NCBI GenBank assembly: GCA_017547165.1
Contig: JAFYQK010000012.1
Coordinates: 1-64,000 of the forward strand
DNA length: 64,000 nt
Source: Bacteroidaceae bacterium
Lineage (GTDB): Bacteria > Bacteroidota > Bacteroidia > Bacteroidales > Bacteroidaceae
Reading direction: 5' to 3'
The position numbers and the translations under genes were made by a program. Shown here piece by piece: positions 8,203 through 17,636 of the stretch (positions are counted from its first letter, which is position 1; every line of letters begins with the position of its first letter). The notes beneath the pieces were generated by a model. That model ran no database searches. It was not told where the DNA came from and worked only from the letters and a program-made list of their open reading frames with translations.

Positions 8203-9279
8203 TTAAAATTGCTTAATCCAGGAACCTGAATAAAGGTTGTCGGTGGCACGTACTATTGCTAACGATGCACGAGCAGATTCTTCGTTGTGATAACCGGTTA
8301 ATACCACTCTCAGCATACCATTGTCTATGTGCTTAACAGCATTTGTAAAACCTTCTTTAGATAATTTCCTAATAAGATGATCTGCTCCGCTATGTGTTAT
8401 GGCGCTTGCCATTACAACACAATAACCTTTAACATCAAGGCTTTCTGTAGGATTATCTTGAATTTTATTTTGTGATTCTGGTACTGTTACCGTTACGGCT
8501 TCTTCGGCAATAGCAACAGAAGTTTCTGACGTTTTCACATCTTGTGGTTCAATTGCTAATGTTTCTGCATTGGCAATTGGCTCTTCTGTAATAATATCTA
8601 CAACATCCACTTTGTTGCTTGAATTGTGAGTGTTGGCAAATATCGGCTCAGGAGCAGTGGTTAAGACATTAGTAATACTTTCTGTCGAAATAAATTTTGC
8701 TTGAAATTCACTATAATTGAAATTGCCATAATTAGGCATAATTACAGTAAATGCAATTATCAGCATTGCTGCAGCTGCCATTACCCGGTGAACAGTAGTA
8801 CGTTTTAGTCTTATAGTGAAATGGGTGGCGTCCTTGTTGAATTTGTTTTTGTGTGTAATAGTGGGTAGTTTTGGCATTTGAAATGAATCAAGACCATAAA
8901 GTTCCGGCGTATTCACACCAGCCTCGCATACTTCAAAAATAATCTTATCATCCTGCACGGTAAAACGACCAATGGTACCAATGTCCATGTGGTTTGTTTC
9001 TATAAGAGCATGATTGATGTTTTCGATGTAATCAGCAATCCACTTCTTGGCAACACTATGTGTTATGTGGTGAAGTTGTATTAAGCAGCGTTCAAGTTTC
9101 CCGTCATCCTCTGTTTTTGAAGTATCTAATCGGACACTTCTAACAGGGGGGATATATAGATTCTCCTCTGTATAATATCTGGCAGGCACGTCTTCTGTAA
9201 CGAAGAGTCCTATGCCAGGTATTGCTACCGAGTTGTGCTCGCAAAGGAGATATTCTATATGTCTGCTTAAATCTTTCAC
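8203..9279 (-). CDS. HU-CCDC81-like and SPOR domain membrane protein
   Basis: The protein has two cytoplasmic HU-like (CCDC81-type) domains in its first 150 residues, a membrane segment (AAAAMLIIAFTVIMPNYG), a Thr/Glu-rich linker and a C-terminal SPOR domain (YCVVMASAITHSGADHLI). SPOR domains bind denuded peptidoglycan at division sites, so it probably links the cell interior to the septum. I chose the GTG at 9279, giving 358 residues, because VKDLSRHIEYLLCEHNSV aligns with the usual start of the family. A longer frame back to 9363 would begin at TTG and contain the promoter box. The start sits about six bases after that box, so the mRNA may be leaderless. Confidence 0.85.
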   Translation of the reverse strand: MKDLSRHIEYLLCEHNSVAIPGIGLFVTEDVPARYYTEENLYIPPVRSVRLDTSKTEDDGKLERCLIQLHHITHSVAKKWIADYIENINHALIETNHMDIGTIGRFTVQDDKIIFEVCEAGVNTPELYGLDSFQMPKLPTITHKNKFNKDATHFTIRLKRTTVHRVMAAAAMLIIAFTVIMPNYGNFNYSEFQAKFISTESITNVLTTAPEPIFANTHNSSNKVDVVDIITEEPIANAETLAIEPQDVKTSETSVAIAEEAVTVTVPESQNKIQDNPTESLDVKGYCVVMASAITHSGADHLIRKLSKEGFTNAVKHIDNGMLRVVLTGYHNEESARASLAIVRATDNLYSGSWIKQF

Positions 9280-9284
9280 GTTGG

Positions 9285-9292
9285 CAAAGGTA
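9285..9292 (-). promoter_or_regulatory. -7 box just before HU/SPOR gene
   Basis: The minus strand reads TACCTTTG from 9292 to 9285. Transcription would start at about 9279, the first base of the chosen GTG codon. No good -33 element is seen, so the promoter may be weak or internal to the operon. Confidence 0.45.
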
Positions 9293-9375
9293 CAACAAAT
9301 ATCTTTAAAAAGTGTAATTAAAAAGAAGTTATTTTTACCGATTTTTAGCACTCTCCAAAACAATGCCGAAGTCTT

Positions 9376-10809
9376 TTACTTGTCTTCTTTTTGACTTTCA
9401 GCATGTTGGATATTAGGGGTGTCATGATTATTCTTGTAACGCTTATTTTTATGTTTGTTCCTCTTCTTTTTTTCTGGTATTATATCGCTTTTAGAGTTGG
9501 GATTCTCTACATTTTCCTTAGTGAAACTATTATTATTTTCTTTAATTTCTTCATTCACAAAGGTGTGGGTGGTTTTGGTTTTGGATTTCTTACAGTTAGA
9601 ATGGTCTTTTCTGCTATTTCTTCTTCTCTTGTTTTTGTCAGTCTTGTTATTTCGGCCAGTGTATTCGGGACCTTCTCCTACGGAACTTGGTAGTGATAGT
9701 TTATCTATGTCTTTCTCAAGAAATTGCTCAATTTTTTTGAACTCAGGCTGGTCCTTTTCTGAAACTAACGTTATGGCACTTCCACCTGCACCAGCTCTTG
9801 CAGTTCTGCCAATTCGGTGAATATAGTCCTCTGCATCGTGAGGAACATCAAAGTTAATTACAAGTGTGATGTCATCTATATCTATGCCACGAGCCACGAT
9901 ATCTGTTGCTACAAGTATATCAATCTTTGAGCTACGGAACAGATACATAACCTCGTCACGCTCCTGTTGTGTCAAATCACTATGCATTGCACGACAATTT
10001 AGCTTTGCTTTAGCAAGTGCAAGAGCTGACTCCTTGGCTTTTATCTTACTACCTGTGAATATTATTACTCGTTCAGGTTTGTTAGACGAAAAGTATGACT
10101 TGATGATATCAATTTTCTGTGTCTCATAACAAATATATGCCATTTGATGAATCTTCTCAGCCGGTCTGCTAATTGCTAAACTGATTTCAACTGGATTGTT
10201 TAGAAGACTTTTTGCAAATTGTCTTATCTTATCTGGCATTGTAGCCGAGAACATTATTGTTTGATGTTCTCTTGGTAATTGTTTGGCAATTTGCATAATG
10301 TCTTCCGCAAATCCCATGTCGAGCATGCGGTCTGCTTCGTCAAGTATAAAAAAGGACACACGGGAAAGGTCAATATTACCAAGTGATATATGTGAGATGA
10401 GTCGTCCAGGTGTTGCGATGATAATATCTGCTCCTTGTTGCATACTTCTCTTCTCTTGTTCATACCTGATTCCATCATTGCCACCATAAACAGCCACGCT
10501 ACTTATGTATGGAAGATGATATGAAAAACCTTGCAGGGCCTGATCTATTTGTTGTGCCAACTCTCTGGTAGGAGACATTATGATACAATTGATAGCCTCA
10601 GCGGGATAATCACCATAAGACAATTCGCTCAGTACAGGCAATAGGTATGCCGCAGTTTTACCAGTTCCTGTTTGTGCTATTCCTAAAACATCACGCCTGG
10701 CCAATATTGGCGGTATGGCATGTTCTTGTATTGGCGTTGTGTCTTGGAAATTCATATCCTCCAATGCGTCAAGCACAGGATCGCTTAATTCAAGGTCGTA
10801 AAACTTCAT
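9376..10809 (-). CDS. DEAD-box RNA helicase (RhlE type)
   Basis: The 477-residue protein is an ATP-dependent RNA helicase. It shows the Q motif near TPIQEHAIPP, Walker A AQTGTGKT at residues 45-52, the DEAD motif in ILDEADRMLDMGF, SAT in MFSATMP, and HRIGRTARAG. After residue 375 comes a 100-residue tail rich in Lys, Arg and Asn, typical of RhlE-like enzymes and likely to bind RNA. Such helicases assist ribosome assembly and RNA turnover in the cytoplasm. It is upstream of the HU/SPOR and FHA genes on the same strand. The long opposite-strand frames over the tail are by-products of its composition. Confidence 0.95.
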   Translation of the reverse strand: MKFYDLELSDPVLDALEDMNFQDTTPIQEHAIPPILARRDVLGIAQTGTGKTAAYLLPVLSELSYGDYPAEAINCIIMSPTRELAQQIDQALQGFSYHLPYISSVAVYGGNDGIRYEQEKRSMQQGADIIIATPGRLISHISLGNIDLSRVSFFILDEADRMLDMGFAEDIMQIAKQLPREHQTIMFSATMPDKIRQFAKSLLNNPVEISLAISRPAEKIHQMAYICYETQKIDIIKSYFSSNKPERVIIFTGSKIKAKESALALAKAKLNCRAMHSDLTQQERDEVMYLFRSSKIDILVATDIVARGIDIDDITLVINFDVPHDAEDYIHRIGRTARAGAGGSAITLVSEKDQPEFKKIEQFLEKDIDKLSLPSSVGEGPEYTGRNNKTDKNKRRRNSRKDHSNCKKSKTKTTHTFVNEEIKENNNSFTKENVENPNSKSDIIPEKKKRNKHKNKRYKNNHDTPNIQHAESQKEDK

Positions 10810-10871
10810 CTTTAATTAACTGATGACGATTGTTTATGATGTACTAAATAATTATAATGTATTGCAAAAGT

Positions 10872-11969
10872 CTATTTGGGTGCTTTAGTGTATAAGAATA
10901 TCGCTATTGGCATATAAAGGAGGTTTGGAAGCCATGCCGCAAGCCATGGCTGCATTCCTGCTTGCGTACTGAATGTTGCGCAAACTCCTTGAAGAAGGAT
11001 ATATATGGCACTTAAAGCAAGACCTATACCTAATGCAGCTCCCATACCTCCCTTACGTTTTCGAGCAGAAAGGCTTGCACCAATAATGCTTAAGACAAAA
11101 GCAGCAAAAGGAGCGGCAATGCGTTTATGGTATTCCACTTCAAAATCTTTTAAACCCGCAATACCTCTTATACGTTGTCGTTCTATGAAATCTTTCAGTT
11201 GAGTTGACGTCATTGTTTCCTGCATTTTATTTGTTAGCAGAAAATCTTGGGGTTCAAGTTTTATTATGCTATCAATCTGAGCATAATGTTTTATTGTTTC
11301 TCGAGGACCACTAAGTTCTCTAATATTTACATTACGCAATGTCCAATTGAAACGTACGTCGGAGATTGTGTCGTACTGTGCTGATGTAGCAGTAAGGTGG
11401 GATACAAGTTTCTTGTTTACAAACTTATCAAGAGAGAGATGATAGCCAGTGCTTGTGCTTCCGTCGAAATGTTCTATAAATGCAACCACACCGCTGTCTA
11501 CTTGCAGATGAATATTGTCAGCCCATGTCTTCACCTTAATGCGTTTCTTATATTGGTTTTCAAAGGCGATGCGCTCAACTCCGCCACGTGGTATAACTTC
11601 GGTGCCAAGATACAAGTTTAGCATCGTTATGAGTGAGGCGCAGAAAAGATATGGGAGCATCAACCTCTTAAAACTTACACCAGCCGCCAGCATGGCTATT
11701 ATCTCACTATTGTCGGCCAACTTAACCGTAAAGAATATTACAGAAATGAAGACGAACAAAGCGGAGAATAGGTTTGAATAGAAAGGTATGAAATTCAAAT
11801 AGTAGGTGAATAATATACCTTCCCAGGGAGCATTGTTTGTTGTGAATTTATCAACGTTTTCGTTGAAGTCAAATACTACAGCAATACTGATAATGAGTAT
11901 GATACTGAAAACATATGTTCCCAGAAACTTCTTTATGATATACCAGTCCAGACGAGTGAATATCTTCAT
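10872..11969 (-). CDS. LptF/LptG-family permease
   Basis: The 365-residue inner-membrane protein begins MKIFTRLDWYIIKKFLGTYVFS, the signature of the YjgP/YjgQ family. It has three N-terminal membrane segments, a periplasmic beta-jellyroll-like section of about 170 residues, and three C-terminal segments. The family forms the permease of the LptB2FG transporter that extracts lipopolysaccharide from the inner membrane. Only one such gene is in the window, so F and G cannot be told apart. It follows tgt by 26 bases on the same strand and is surely cotranscribed, a pairing I recall from other Bacteroidota. Confidence 0.93.
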   Translation of the reverse strand: MKIFTRLDWYIIKKFLGTYVFSIILIISIAVVFDFNENVDKFTTNNAPWEGILFTYYLNFIPFYSNLFSALFVFISVIFFTVKLADNSEIIAMLAAGVSFKRLMLPYLFCASLITMLNLYLGTEVIPRGGVERIAFENQYKKRIKVKTWADNIHLQVDSGVVAFIEHFDGSTSTGYHLSLDKFVNKKLVSHLTATSAQYDTISDVRFNWTLRNVNIRELSGPRETIKHYAQIDSIIKLEPQDFLLTNKMQETMTSTQLKDFIERQRIRGIAGLKDFEVEYHKRIAAPFAAFVLSIIGASLSARKRKGGMGAALGIGLALSAIYILLQGVCATFSTQAGMQPWLAAWLPNLLYMPIAIFLYTKAPK

Positions 11970-11995
11970 TCCCGTTTACTTTATTTGCTTTTCTG

Positions 11996-13126
11996 CTACA
12001 GGCGGTTAGTTACACGTTTTATCATGATGTTTTTCCATGATGAGAAGTCGCCAGCAATGATATGCTTTCTGGCTTCGCCAACCAACCACAAGTAGAAGGC
12101 AAGGTTATGTATAGAGGCTATTTCAAGTGCTAAAAGTTCTTGAGCCTTAAAGAGGTGATGAAGATATGCTTTACTATAGAAGAGGTCAACAGAAGCAGTT
12201 CCATTTGGATCAATTGGCGAGAAATCATCAGCCCATTTACGATTGCGCATATTCATAATGCCTTCGCTGGTGAACAGGCAAGCATTACGGCCATTGCGTG
12301 TAGGCATGACGCAATCAAACATATCTATACCGCGTTCGATGCCTTCAAGCAGATTTGCCGGTGTACCCACTCCCATAAGATAGCGAGGTTTGTCGGTAGG
12401 AAGGATTTCGTTTACAACTTCTATCATTTCATACATCACTTCGGCAGGTTCTCCCACAGCTAATCCACCTATAGCATTACCATCGGCATTTTTCGATGCA
12501 ACAAATTCTGCACTCTCTCTTCTTAAATCTTTGAAGGTACATCCTTGCACAATAGGGAAGAGGCTCTGTTGATACCCATACAGAGGTTCTGTTTCATTGA
12601 AACGCTTGAAGCATCTGTCCAACCATCTGTGTGTCAAACCAAGACTCTTCTTAGCATAAGCATAGTCACTTGTACCTGGAGGGCACTCGTCCAAAGCCAT
12701 AATAATGTCGGCACCGATGCTACGCTCAATATCCATAACACGCTCGGGAGTGAATATATGTTTTGAACCGTCGAGGTGACTACTGAATGTACATCCTTCT
12801 TCTGTAAGCTTTCTGATACCAGTTAGTGAGAATACCTGAAATCCGCCAGAGTCTGTCAGTATTGGTCCATCCCAACCATTGAACTTATGCAAACCACCAG
12901 CTTTCTCCAAAATCTCTGTGCCAGGACGGAGATAAAGGTGATAAGTGTTGCCAAGGATAATTTGGGCTTTAACCTCCTCCTTGAGATCACGTACGGTAAG
13001 TCCTTTAACACTACCAACAGTACCTACAGGCATGAAGATAGGTGTCTGTATTTGTCCATGATCTGTTGTCAGCACACCAGCTCTTGCCTTGGTGTGAGGG
13101 TCAGTATGTTGTAATTCAAATTTCAT
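11996..13126 (-). CDS. tgt: tRNA-guanine transglycosylase (queuosine pathway)
   Basis: The 376-residue enzyme exchanges guanine-34 for a queuosine precursor in tRNAs with GUN anticodons. The general base Asp is D92 in DSGGFQVFSL and the nucleophile is D271 in FDCVMPTRNGRNA. The zinc site is odd. Bacterial Tgt normally has CxCxxC about 35 residues after the nucleophile plus a later His. Here the corresponding stretch reads DPNGTASVDLFYSKAYLHH (residues 306-324) with no Cys, while H340 remains. I recall the same change in other Bacteroidota, so the enzyme is probably active without zinc. lptF/G follows in the operon. Confidence 0.95.
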   Translation of the reverse strand: MKFELQHTDPHTKARAGVLTTDHGQIQTPIFMPVGTVGSVKGLTVRDLKEEVKAQIILGNTYHLYLRPGTEILEKAGGLHKFNGWDGPILTDSGGFQVFSLTGIRKLTEEGCTFSSHLDGSKHIFTPERVMDIERSIGADIIMALDECPPGTSDYAYAKKSLGLTHRWLDRCFKRFNETEPLYGYQQSLFPIVQGCTFKDLRRESAEFVASKNADGNAIGGLAVGEPAEVMYEMIEVVNEILPTDKPRYLMGVGTPANLLEGIERGIDMFDCVMPTRNGRNACLFTSEGIMNMRNRKWADDFSPIDPNGTASVDLFYSKAYLHHLFKAQELLALEIASIHNLAFYLWLVGEARKHIIAGDFSSWKNIMIKRVTNRL

Positions 13127-13261
13127 CTGTTGTATGTTCTATGTTGATTTGTGTTTGCTGATGTCCTTTATTTATTTATGTTTCGCTCTTGTTATCCCAA
13201 AGGCAAGTTTATATCTTAAAGACGAATGCCATTTTTATGCATTGATATGTTTGTTTTTTGA

Positions 13262-13318
13262 CGCCCTAATGTTTGAACAAAAACAAAGTAATGTTTTAGC
13301 TCAATCAAAGTAATGTCT
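13262..13318 (-). repeat. 22-bp phased repeats upstream of tgt
   Basis: On the minus strand, ACATTACTTTG (13316-13306), AAACATTACTTTG (13296-13284) and a half copy AAACATTA (13274-13267) are spaced exactly 22 bases apart. The same core, spacing and orientation relative to the downstream gene occur at 61669-61753. The region lies between the lon 3' end and the tgt start. No clear promoter was found closer to tgt. Confidence 0.65.
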
Positions 13319-13397
13319 AAATTTATCATATATTTTGATATTTGCAAGCATTTATGAATGCAGAAAACAAACTTAATGGATAGATCTATGAGTCAAC

Positions 13398-15887
13398 TTA
13401 ATTTCGGTCGTTCTTCTCTTCTTTCTTTTCTTCGAAATGAAATTCAACAGGATTAGAAACTTTTTCTTTCAGCAATGCATAATCGAGAACATCCATTACT
13501 GTATTGACGTAGTGGAAATCCAAACCAGTCAGATAGTTTTCGGGAATCTCATCAATGTCCTTCTTGTTGTCCTGACACAATATTATATGCTTGATACCAG
13601 CTCTTTTGGCTGCCAATATCTTCTCGCGTATACCACCGACAGGCAATACTTTACCACGCAAGGTTATCTCGCCGGTCATTGCAAGTTCTTTGCGCAGTTT
13701 TCTTTGTGTTAAGGCAGAGGTAATGCTTGTTGCCATTGTGATACCAGCAGAAGGACCATCCTTTGGAACAGCTCCTTCTGGCACATGAATATGAAGATTG
13801 TAGTTCTCGAATACACGCATATCTATTCCCAGTTCTCGAGCATGGCATCTGATATACTCAAGGGCAATGGTGGCCGATTCTTTCATTACATCGCCCAGAT
13901 TACCAGTCAAGGTCAGACGTCCGCCTTTACCTTCTGATACACTTGTTTCTATGAAAAGTATCTCTCCTCCTACACTTGTCCAAGCCAACCCGGTAACAAC
14001 TCCGGCAAATTCGTTGCCTTGGTATTGGTCGCGGTTGAACAGAGGCTTGCCAAGTAAGCGTTCTACCTCCTGTGAATCAATATTTTTATCAATTATAATA
14101 CCATTTTCTGTAGAACCCGATTGTTCGCGAGCATACTCGAGAGCTACCTTGCGCAACATCTTGCTGATTTGTTTCTCCAATGTGCGCACACCGCTTTCAC
14201 GAGTATAATTCTCAATTATTTTCTCAATGGCATTTTTCTTTATCTTAAGTCCCTTTTGGTTGTCAAGACCATTATTTTCCTTTTCTTTAGGGAATAGGTG
14301 ACGCTTGACTATTTCGATCTTTTCTTCCGTTAGATATCCACCAACCTCAATCAGTTCCATACGGTCGAGCAAAGGACGTGGAATGGTGTGTATGTCGTTA
14401 GCTGTAGCAATGAACATCACTCTTGACAAGTCATAATCCACATCAAGGAAGTTGTCGTGAAAAGCAGTGTTCTGTTCTGGGTCAAGCACTTCAAGTAAAG
14501 CACTTGAAGGATCGCCATGCATGGTTCCCTGAGTTACCTTGTCTATTTCGTCCAAAACAAAGACGGGGTTTGATGTACCAGCTTTGATTATGCTCTTGAT
14601 GATACGTCCAGGCATGGCACCAATATATGTGCGTCGATGACCACGTATTTCGCTCTCGTCATGCATACCGCCAAGAGATATACGTACATAGTTGCGCTTA
14701 AGAGCGTTGGCTATACTCTTACATAGACTTGTCTTTCCGACACCAGGAGGGCCATACAGACAAATTATTGGACTTTTTCTGTCAGCTTTTAGTTTTAATA
14801 CGGCAAGATGCTCAAGAATACGCTCTTTTACCTTCTCCATTCCATAATGGTCCTCGTCAAGGAAGCGTTGTGCGCGTTTTAGGTCGAGGTTGTCTTGAGT
14901 GCATTCTCCCCAAGGCAACTGAAGCATTGTTTGGAGATAGTTAAGTTGTACATTATAATCAGGACTTTGAGCATTTATACGCGACAATTTTCCTAACTCC
15001 TTCTCAAATGTTTTTGCTATGCTATCGCTCCACTTCTTTTGTCTGCCTTGCTCACGCAACTGGTTGATGTCATCAAACTTGTTTGAGAGTTCGTCTGTGT
15101 TGCCCAGTTCCGCCTGTAAGTTGCGAATCTCCTGATTAACGAAATATTCACGTTGTTGGCGATTGAGGTCGGCATGTGTCTTTGCCTCAACGTCTTGGCG
15201 CATCTTGGCAACATTAAGCTCATAGTTGAGGTATTTGAGCAGTAGGGTAGAGCGTTCTAAGTCAGTATCGGCAAAAATAAGTTGCGCCTTTTTATCTGTA
15301 GGGAAGGGGAAACTTGTACACAAAAAGTTCACAAAGAATGCACCAAATGGCATTTTCTTAATGAAATCCATTATTTCCAACGGAATGTTATCGCTCATTG
15401 ATGCTATGCGTTTAACACGCTCACTGATGAGTTCCATGGTAACTTGTAGTTCTGCCTCCTTATCCTCTTCTTTTATCTCTGGTATAGCAGTTACAGTACC
15501 AAATAAACCATCAGGAGTGTTCTGTACATCGTCCAGTCCTACTCTGTTCATCGCCTGAAGCAACGCATTGTGATTACCGTCAGGCAATTTCATCAAATGG
15601 ACTATACGGCATACTGTACCCATGTGGTATAGATCATCCATTGTTGGGTCATCTGTTTCAGGAGATTTCTGAATGAAAGCAGCAATATAGGATCCGTTCT
15701 TCTCTGCCTTTTTTAGTGTTTTAAGACTTTTCTTTCTGCCGATTGTAACAGGAGTTACGGTGCCAGGAAACAATATATTATCCCGCAAAGGCAAAATTCC
15801 CATTTGGCCATCTTGCTTTTGGCGGATAAATTTTTCAACGTCGGCATCAATTTCGGTGACAATAGAAAACGAAGGATTCTTTCGCAT
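13398..15887 (-). CDS. lon: ATP-dependent protease Lon
   Basis: This cytoplasmic AAA+ serine protease degrades misfolded and regulatory proteins. An N-terminal substrate-binding domain starts at [16 protein letters not shown], the Walker A motif GPPGVGKTS has its Lys at about residue 385, and the protease domain carries the catalytic Ser in GPSAG (about residue 713) and the Lys in [15 protein letters not shown] take the ATG at 15887 (829 residues, [16 protein letters not shown]) as the start, because the frame upstream begins only with GTG at 15959 and its first 24 residues are unlike the family. A consensus promoter gives a leader of about 85 bases. The charged tail [12 protein letters not shown] is usual. 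Confidence 0.96.
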   Translation of the reverse strand: MRKNPSFSIVTEIDADVEKFIRQKQDGQMGILPLRDNILFPGTVTPVTIGRKKSLKTLKKAEKNGSYIAAFIQKSPETDDPTMDDLYHMGTVCRIVHLMKLPDGNHNALLQAMNRVGLDDVQNTPDGLFGTVTAIPEIKEEDKEAELQVTMELISERVKRIASMSDNIPLEIMDFIKKMPFGAFFVNFLCTSFPFPTDKKAQLIFADTDLERSTLLLKYLNYELNVAKMRQDVEAKTHADLNRQQREYFVNQEIRNLQAELGNTDELSNKFDDINQLREQGRQKKWSDSIAKTFEKELGKLSRINAQSPDYNVQLNYLQTMLQLPWGECTQDNLDLKRAQRFLDEDHYGMEKVKERILEHLAVLKLKADRKSPIICLYGPPGVGKTSLCKSIANALKRNYVRISLGGMHDESEIRGHRRTYIGAMPGRIIKSIIKAGTSNPVFVLDEIDKVTQGTMHGDPSSALLEVLDPEQNTAFHDNFLDVDYDLSRVMFIATANDIHTIPRPLLDRMELIEVGGYLTEEKIEIVKRHLFPKEKENNGLDNQKGLKIKKNAIEKIIENYTRESGVRTLEKQISKMLRKVALEYAREQSGSTENGIIIDKNIDSQEVERLLGKPLFNRDQYQGNEFAGVVTGLAWTSVGGEILFIETSVSEGKGGRLTLTGNLGDVMKESATIALEYIRCHARELGIDMRVFENYNLHIHVPEGAVPKDGPSAGITMATSITSALTQRKLRKELAMTGEITLRGKVLPVGGIREKILAAKRAGIKHIILCQDNKKDIDEIPENYLTGLDFHYVNTVMDVLDYALLKEKVSNPVEFHFEEKKEEKNDRN

Positions 15888-15978
15888 ATTTGTGAAATCT
15901 TTGTGTGTTAAAGGTTTTATATAAAAATATATTTTGTGCGCATCAGATACGACAGACACATTATATATTTATGGCTTG

Positions 15979-16009
15979 CAAAGTTATAAAAAAATGAATA
16001 ATTGACAAA
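15979..16009 (-). promoter_or_regulatory. promoter of lon
   Basis: Read on the minus strand, TTTG (16009-16006), a 19-base spacer and TAACTTTG (15986-15979) make a near-perfect Bacteroidota promoter. It is nested in the divergent region in front of trmN6. No heat-shock-type repeat is visible beside it. Confidence 0.8.
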
Positions 16010-16049
16010 GTTGTTTTTGAGCAAATTGATTTTTATTCTTGTATTTGGC

Positions 16050-16079
16050 TTTGACTTTAATATTATTGTTGTATTTTTG
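16050..16079 (+). promoter_or_regulatory. promoter of trmN6
   Basis: TTTG at 16050-16053, an 18-base spacer and TATTTTTG at 16072-16079. The predicted transcript start near 16085 is only a few bases before the ATG at 16089, which implies a very short or absent leader. Confidence 0.6.
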
Positions 16080-16088
16080 TCAATGTAT

Positions 16089-16820
16089 ATGTCAAAGGAT
16101 ATATTTAAATTCAGAAAATTTTCTGTATCTCATGCAAAAAGTTCTATGCGTGTTGGTACTGATGCTGTATTGCTTGGTGCATGGGCAGAACCTGCTTTAG
16201 ATCTAGTTTCAGATAGTTTTCGTGCACTCGATATTGGTTGTGGATGCGGTTTGATTGGTATGATGATTGCTCAGAGATTTCCTGGATTATATGTTGTTGG
16301 TGTAGATATTGATGAGGCAAGTATATTGGAGGCAAACGAAAACGCAGACAACAGTCCTTTTGCTGATAGGTTATCTTTTGCTTGTAAGGATATTAGAGAG
16401 TTTTCAAAGGAAGAATCTTTACATAATTCCTTCCGGTTTATATTATGTAATCCTCCATATTATACAGAAGACACCTTGCCACCTGATGAGAGACGCAGTA
16501 AAGCACGAAATAGTGCTCATCTTTCGTTTACAGAACTTCTTAAGTCTGTTAGGTGTCTGCTTTCAGAACAAGGCGTGTTTTCTGTAGTCCTACCTATGCA
16601 GGCAAGGGAAATGTTTGTGACGGAAGCTATTAAAGTCGGCTTATACATCAAACGTGAGTGTCGTGTTCAAACCACTTTAAGTAAAACACCAAAGAGAGTG
16701 TTGTTAGAGTTTGAAAAAAAGACAATTGACTTTGCTGATATTGAAACATTAATTCTACAGGATGAAGACGGAAGACGTTCTTGCCAATATTCTCTTTTGT
16801 GCCAAGATTTTTATCTATAA
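16089..16820 (+). CDS. trmN6: tRNA1(Val) (adenine-37-N6)-methyltransferase
   Basis: The 243-residue enzyme methylates N6 of A37 in tRNA-Val with S-adenosylmethionine. The SAM-binding motif is ALDIGCGCGLIGMMIAQRF and the catalytic NPPY motif of N6-adenine methyltransferases is in LCNPPYYTED. The N-terminal FKFRKFSVSHAKSSMRVGTDAVLLGAW is diagnostic of the YfiC/TrmN6 family. I set the start at the ATG of MSKDIFKF at 16089. The longer frame begins at a TTG at 16002 and encodes an unrelated hydrophobic stretch across the promoter. The gene is divergent from lon. Confidence 0.92.
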   Translation: MSKDIFKFRKFSVSHAKSSMRVGTDAVLLGAWAEPALDLVSDSFRALDIGCGCGLIGMMIAQRFPGLYVVGVDIDEASILEANENADNSPFADRLSFACKDIREFSKEESLHNSFRFILCNPPYYTEDTLPPDERRSKARNSAHLSFTELLKSVRCLLSEQGVFSVVLPMQAREMFVTEAIKVGLYIKRECRVQTTLSKTPKRVLLEFEKKTIDFADIETLILQDEDGRRSCQYSLLCQDFYL

Positions 16821-16939
16821 ACGTCTTATTCTTTAATAGAATCTATATTAGTTTTTATTCTTTTATTAAAAAATATAGATATCAATTTAATCTTGTTTGA
16901 ATTTATTTTCATAACTTTGTGTTGTTTATTTTTTAAAGT

Positions 16940-17500
16940 ATGAATTACTACGTTCGATATTTTGATTCAGAGGAAGTGTTATCTTCTCCAGAGGCATTGG
17001 TGGAATATGTTGCATCCATACCACAAATAATTATGACAGAAGAGTTGGCTGATGCAATATTAAAATTTTGTGAAGACAAGACTAGTTTTCCTCGTCACTT
17101 CAGGTTGCCAAACAAGAATACCTTTATTGTTATCAAGACAAATGCTGAGACGCTTGAAGAGTTTAAAACCAGAGGAGCGAATGGTGGTTCGCTAACGCCT
17201 CAGCAACCGTCCGATTCTGATAATTTAGAAAATAAAGAAGTTAAGGTTTCTCCAGCTGACGAGATAAAACCAGGATTGTATGATGTGACGATGATCTTCC
17301 GCCGTGCAATTGTTAATCCAGAAACACGTAAGTGTAGTTTTGTTGAAGAAACATTCAGGGTGGAGATGCTTGCGCAAAGTCAACGTCAATGCTTTGATGT
17401 TGTCATTGAACATCTTAAGAGTCATCCCGATATTGATTCACGTAGTCAGTATCCAAGTATTCGCAGTACTAATTTTAAAGCCGTAATTGTACAAGAATAA
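16940..17500 (+). CDS. conserved-type hypothetical protein
   Basis: The 186-residue soluble protein has no signal peptide or membrane segment. The N-terminal half (MNYYVRYFDSEEVLSSPEALVEYVASIP) is predicted mixed alpha/beta, then comes a polar Gly/Ser/Pro linker at about residues 75-105, and a C-terminal half beginning GLYDVTMIFRRAIVNPETR. I do not recognise a named domain, though similar proteins seem to occur next to ileS in relatives. A -7 box TAACTTTG at 16912-16919 gives a leader of about 15 bases. No function can be assigned. Confidence 0.75.
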   Translation: MNYYVRYFDSEEVLSSPEALVEYVASIPQIIMTEELADAILKFCEDKTSFPRHFRLPNKNTFIVIKTNAETLEEFKTRGANGGSLTPQQPSDSDNLENKEVKVSPADEIKPGLYDVTMIFRRAIVNPETRKCSFVEETFRVEMLAQSQRQCFDVVIEHLKSHPDIDSRSQYPSIRSTNFKAVIVQE

Positions 17501-17575
17501 TCTACTGATTTCATTATTCAGCGAGATATAAGTGGATTAATTCATGTTTATCCCAACTAACTTCATGCGTATGTG

Positions 17576-17606
17576 TTGCGTGTGAAGTTTTTTTTTTGTA
17601 AATTTG
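17576..17606 (+). promoter_or_regulatory. promoter of ileS
   Basis: TTG at 17576-17578, a 20-base spacer and TAAATTTG at 17599-17606, about 30 bases before the ileS start. No T-box-like leader is present. Confidence 0.7.
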
Positions 17607-17636
17607 TCGCCCGAAAGAATTAAAATATAACGATAT

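Noticed and set aside
9391..9820. Two overlapping plus-strand frames of 100-121 codons
   Set aside because: They are opposite the Lys/Asn/Ser-rich tail of the DEAD-box helicase and consist of Phe/Leu/Ser runs caused by that composition.
15888..15959. Longer Lon start at GTG 15959
   Set aside because: The extra 24 residues do not look like the family, and an ATG at 15887 matches the usual start. The promoter allows both, so this is a preference rather than proof.
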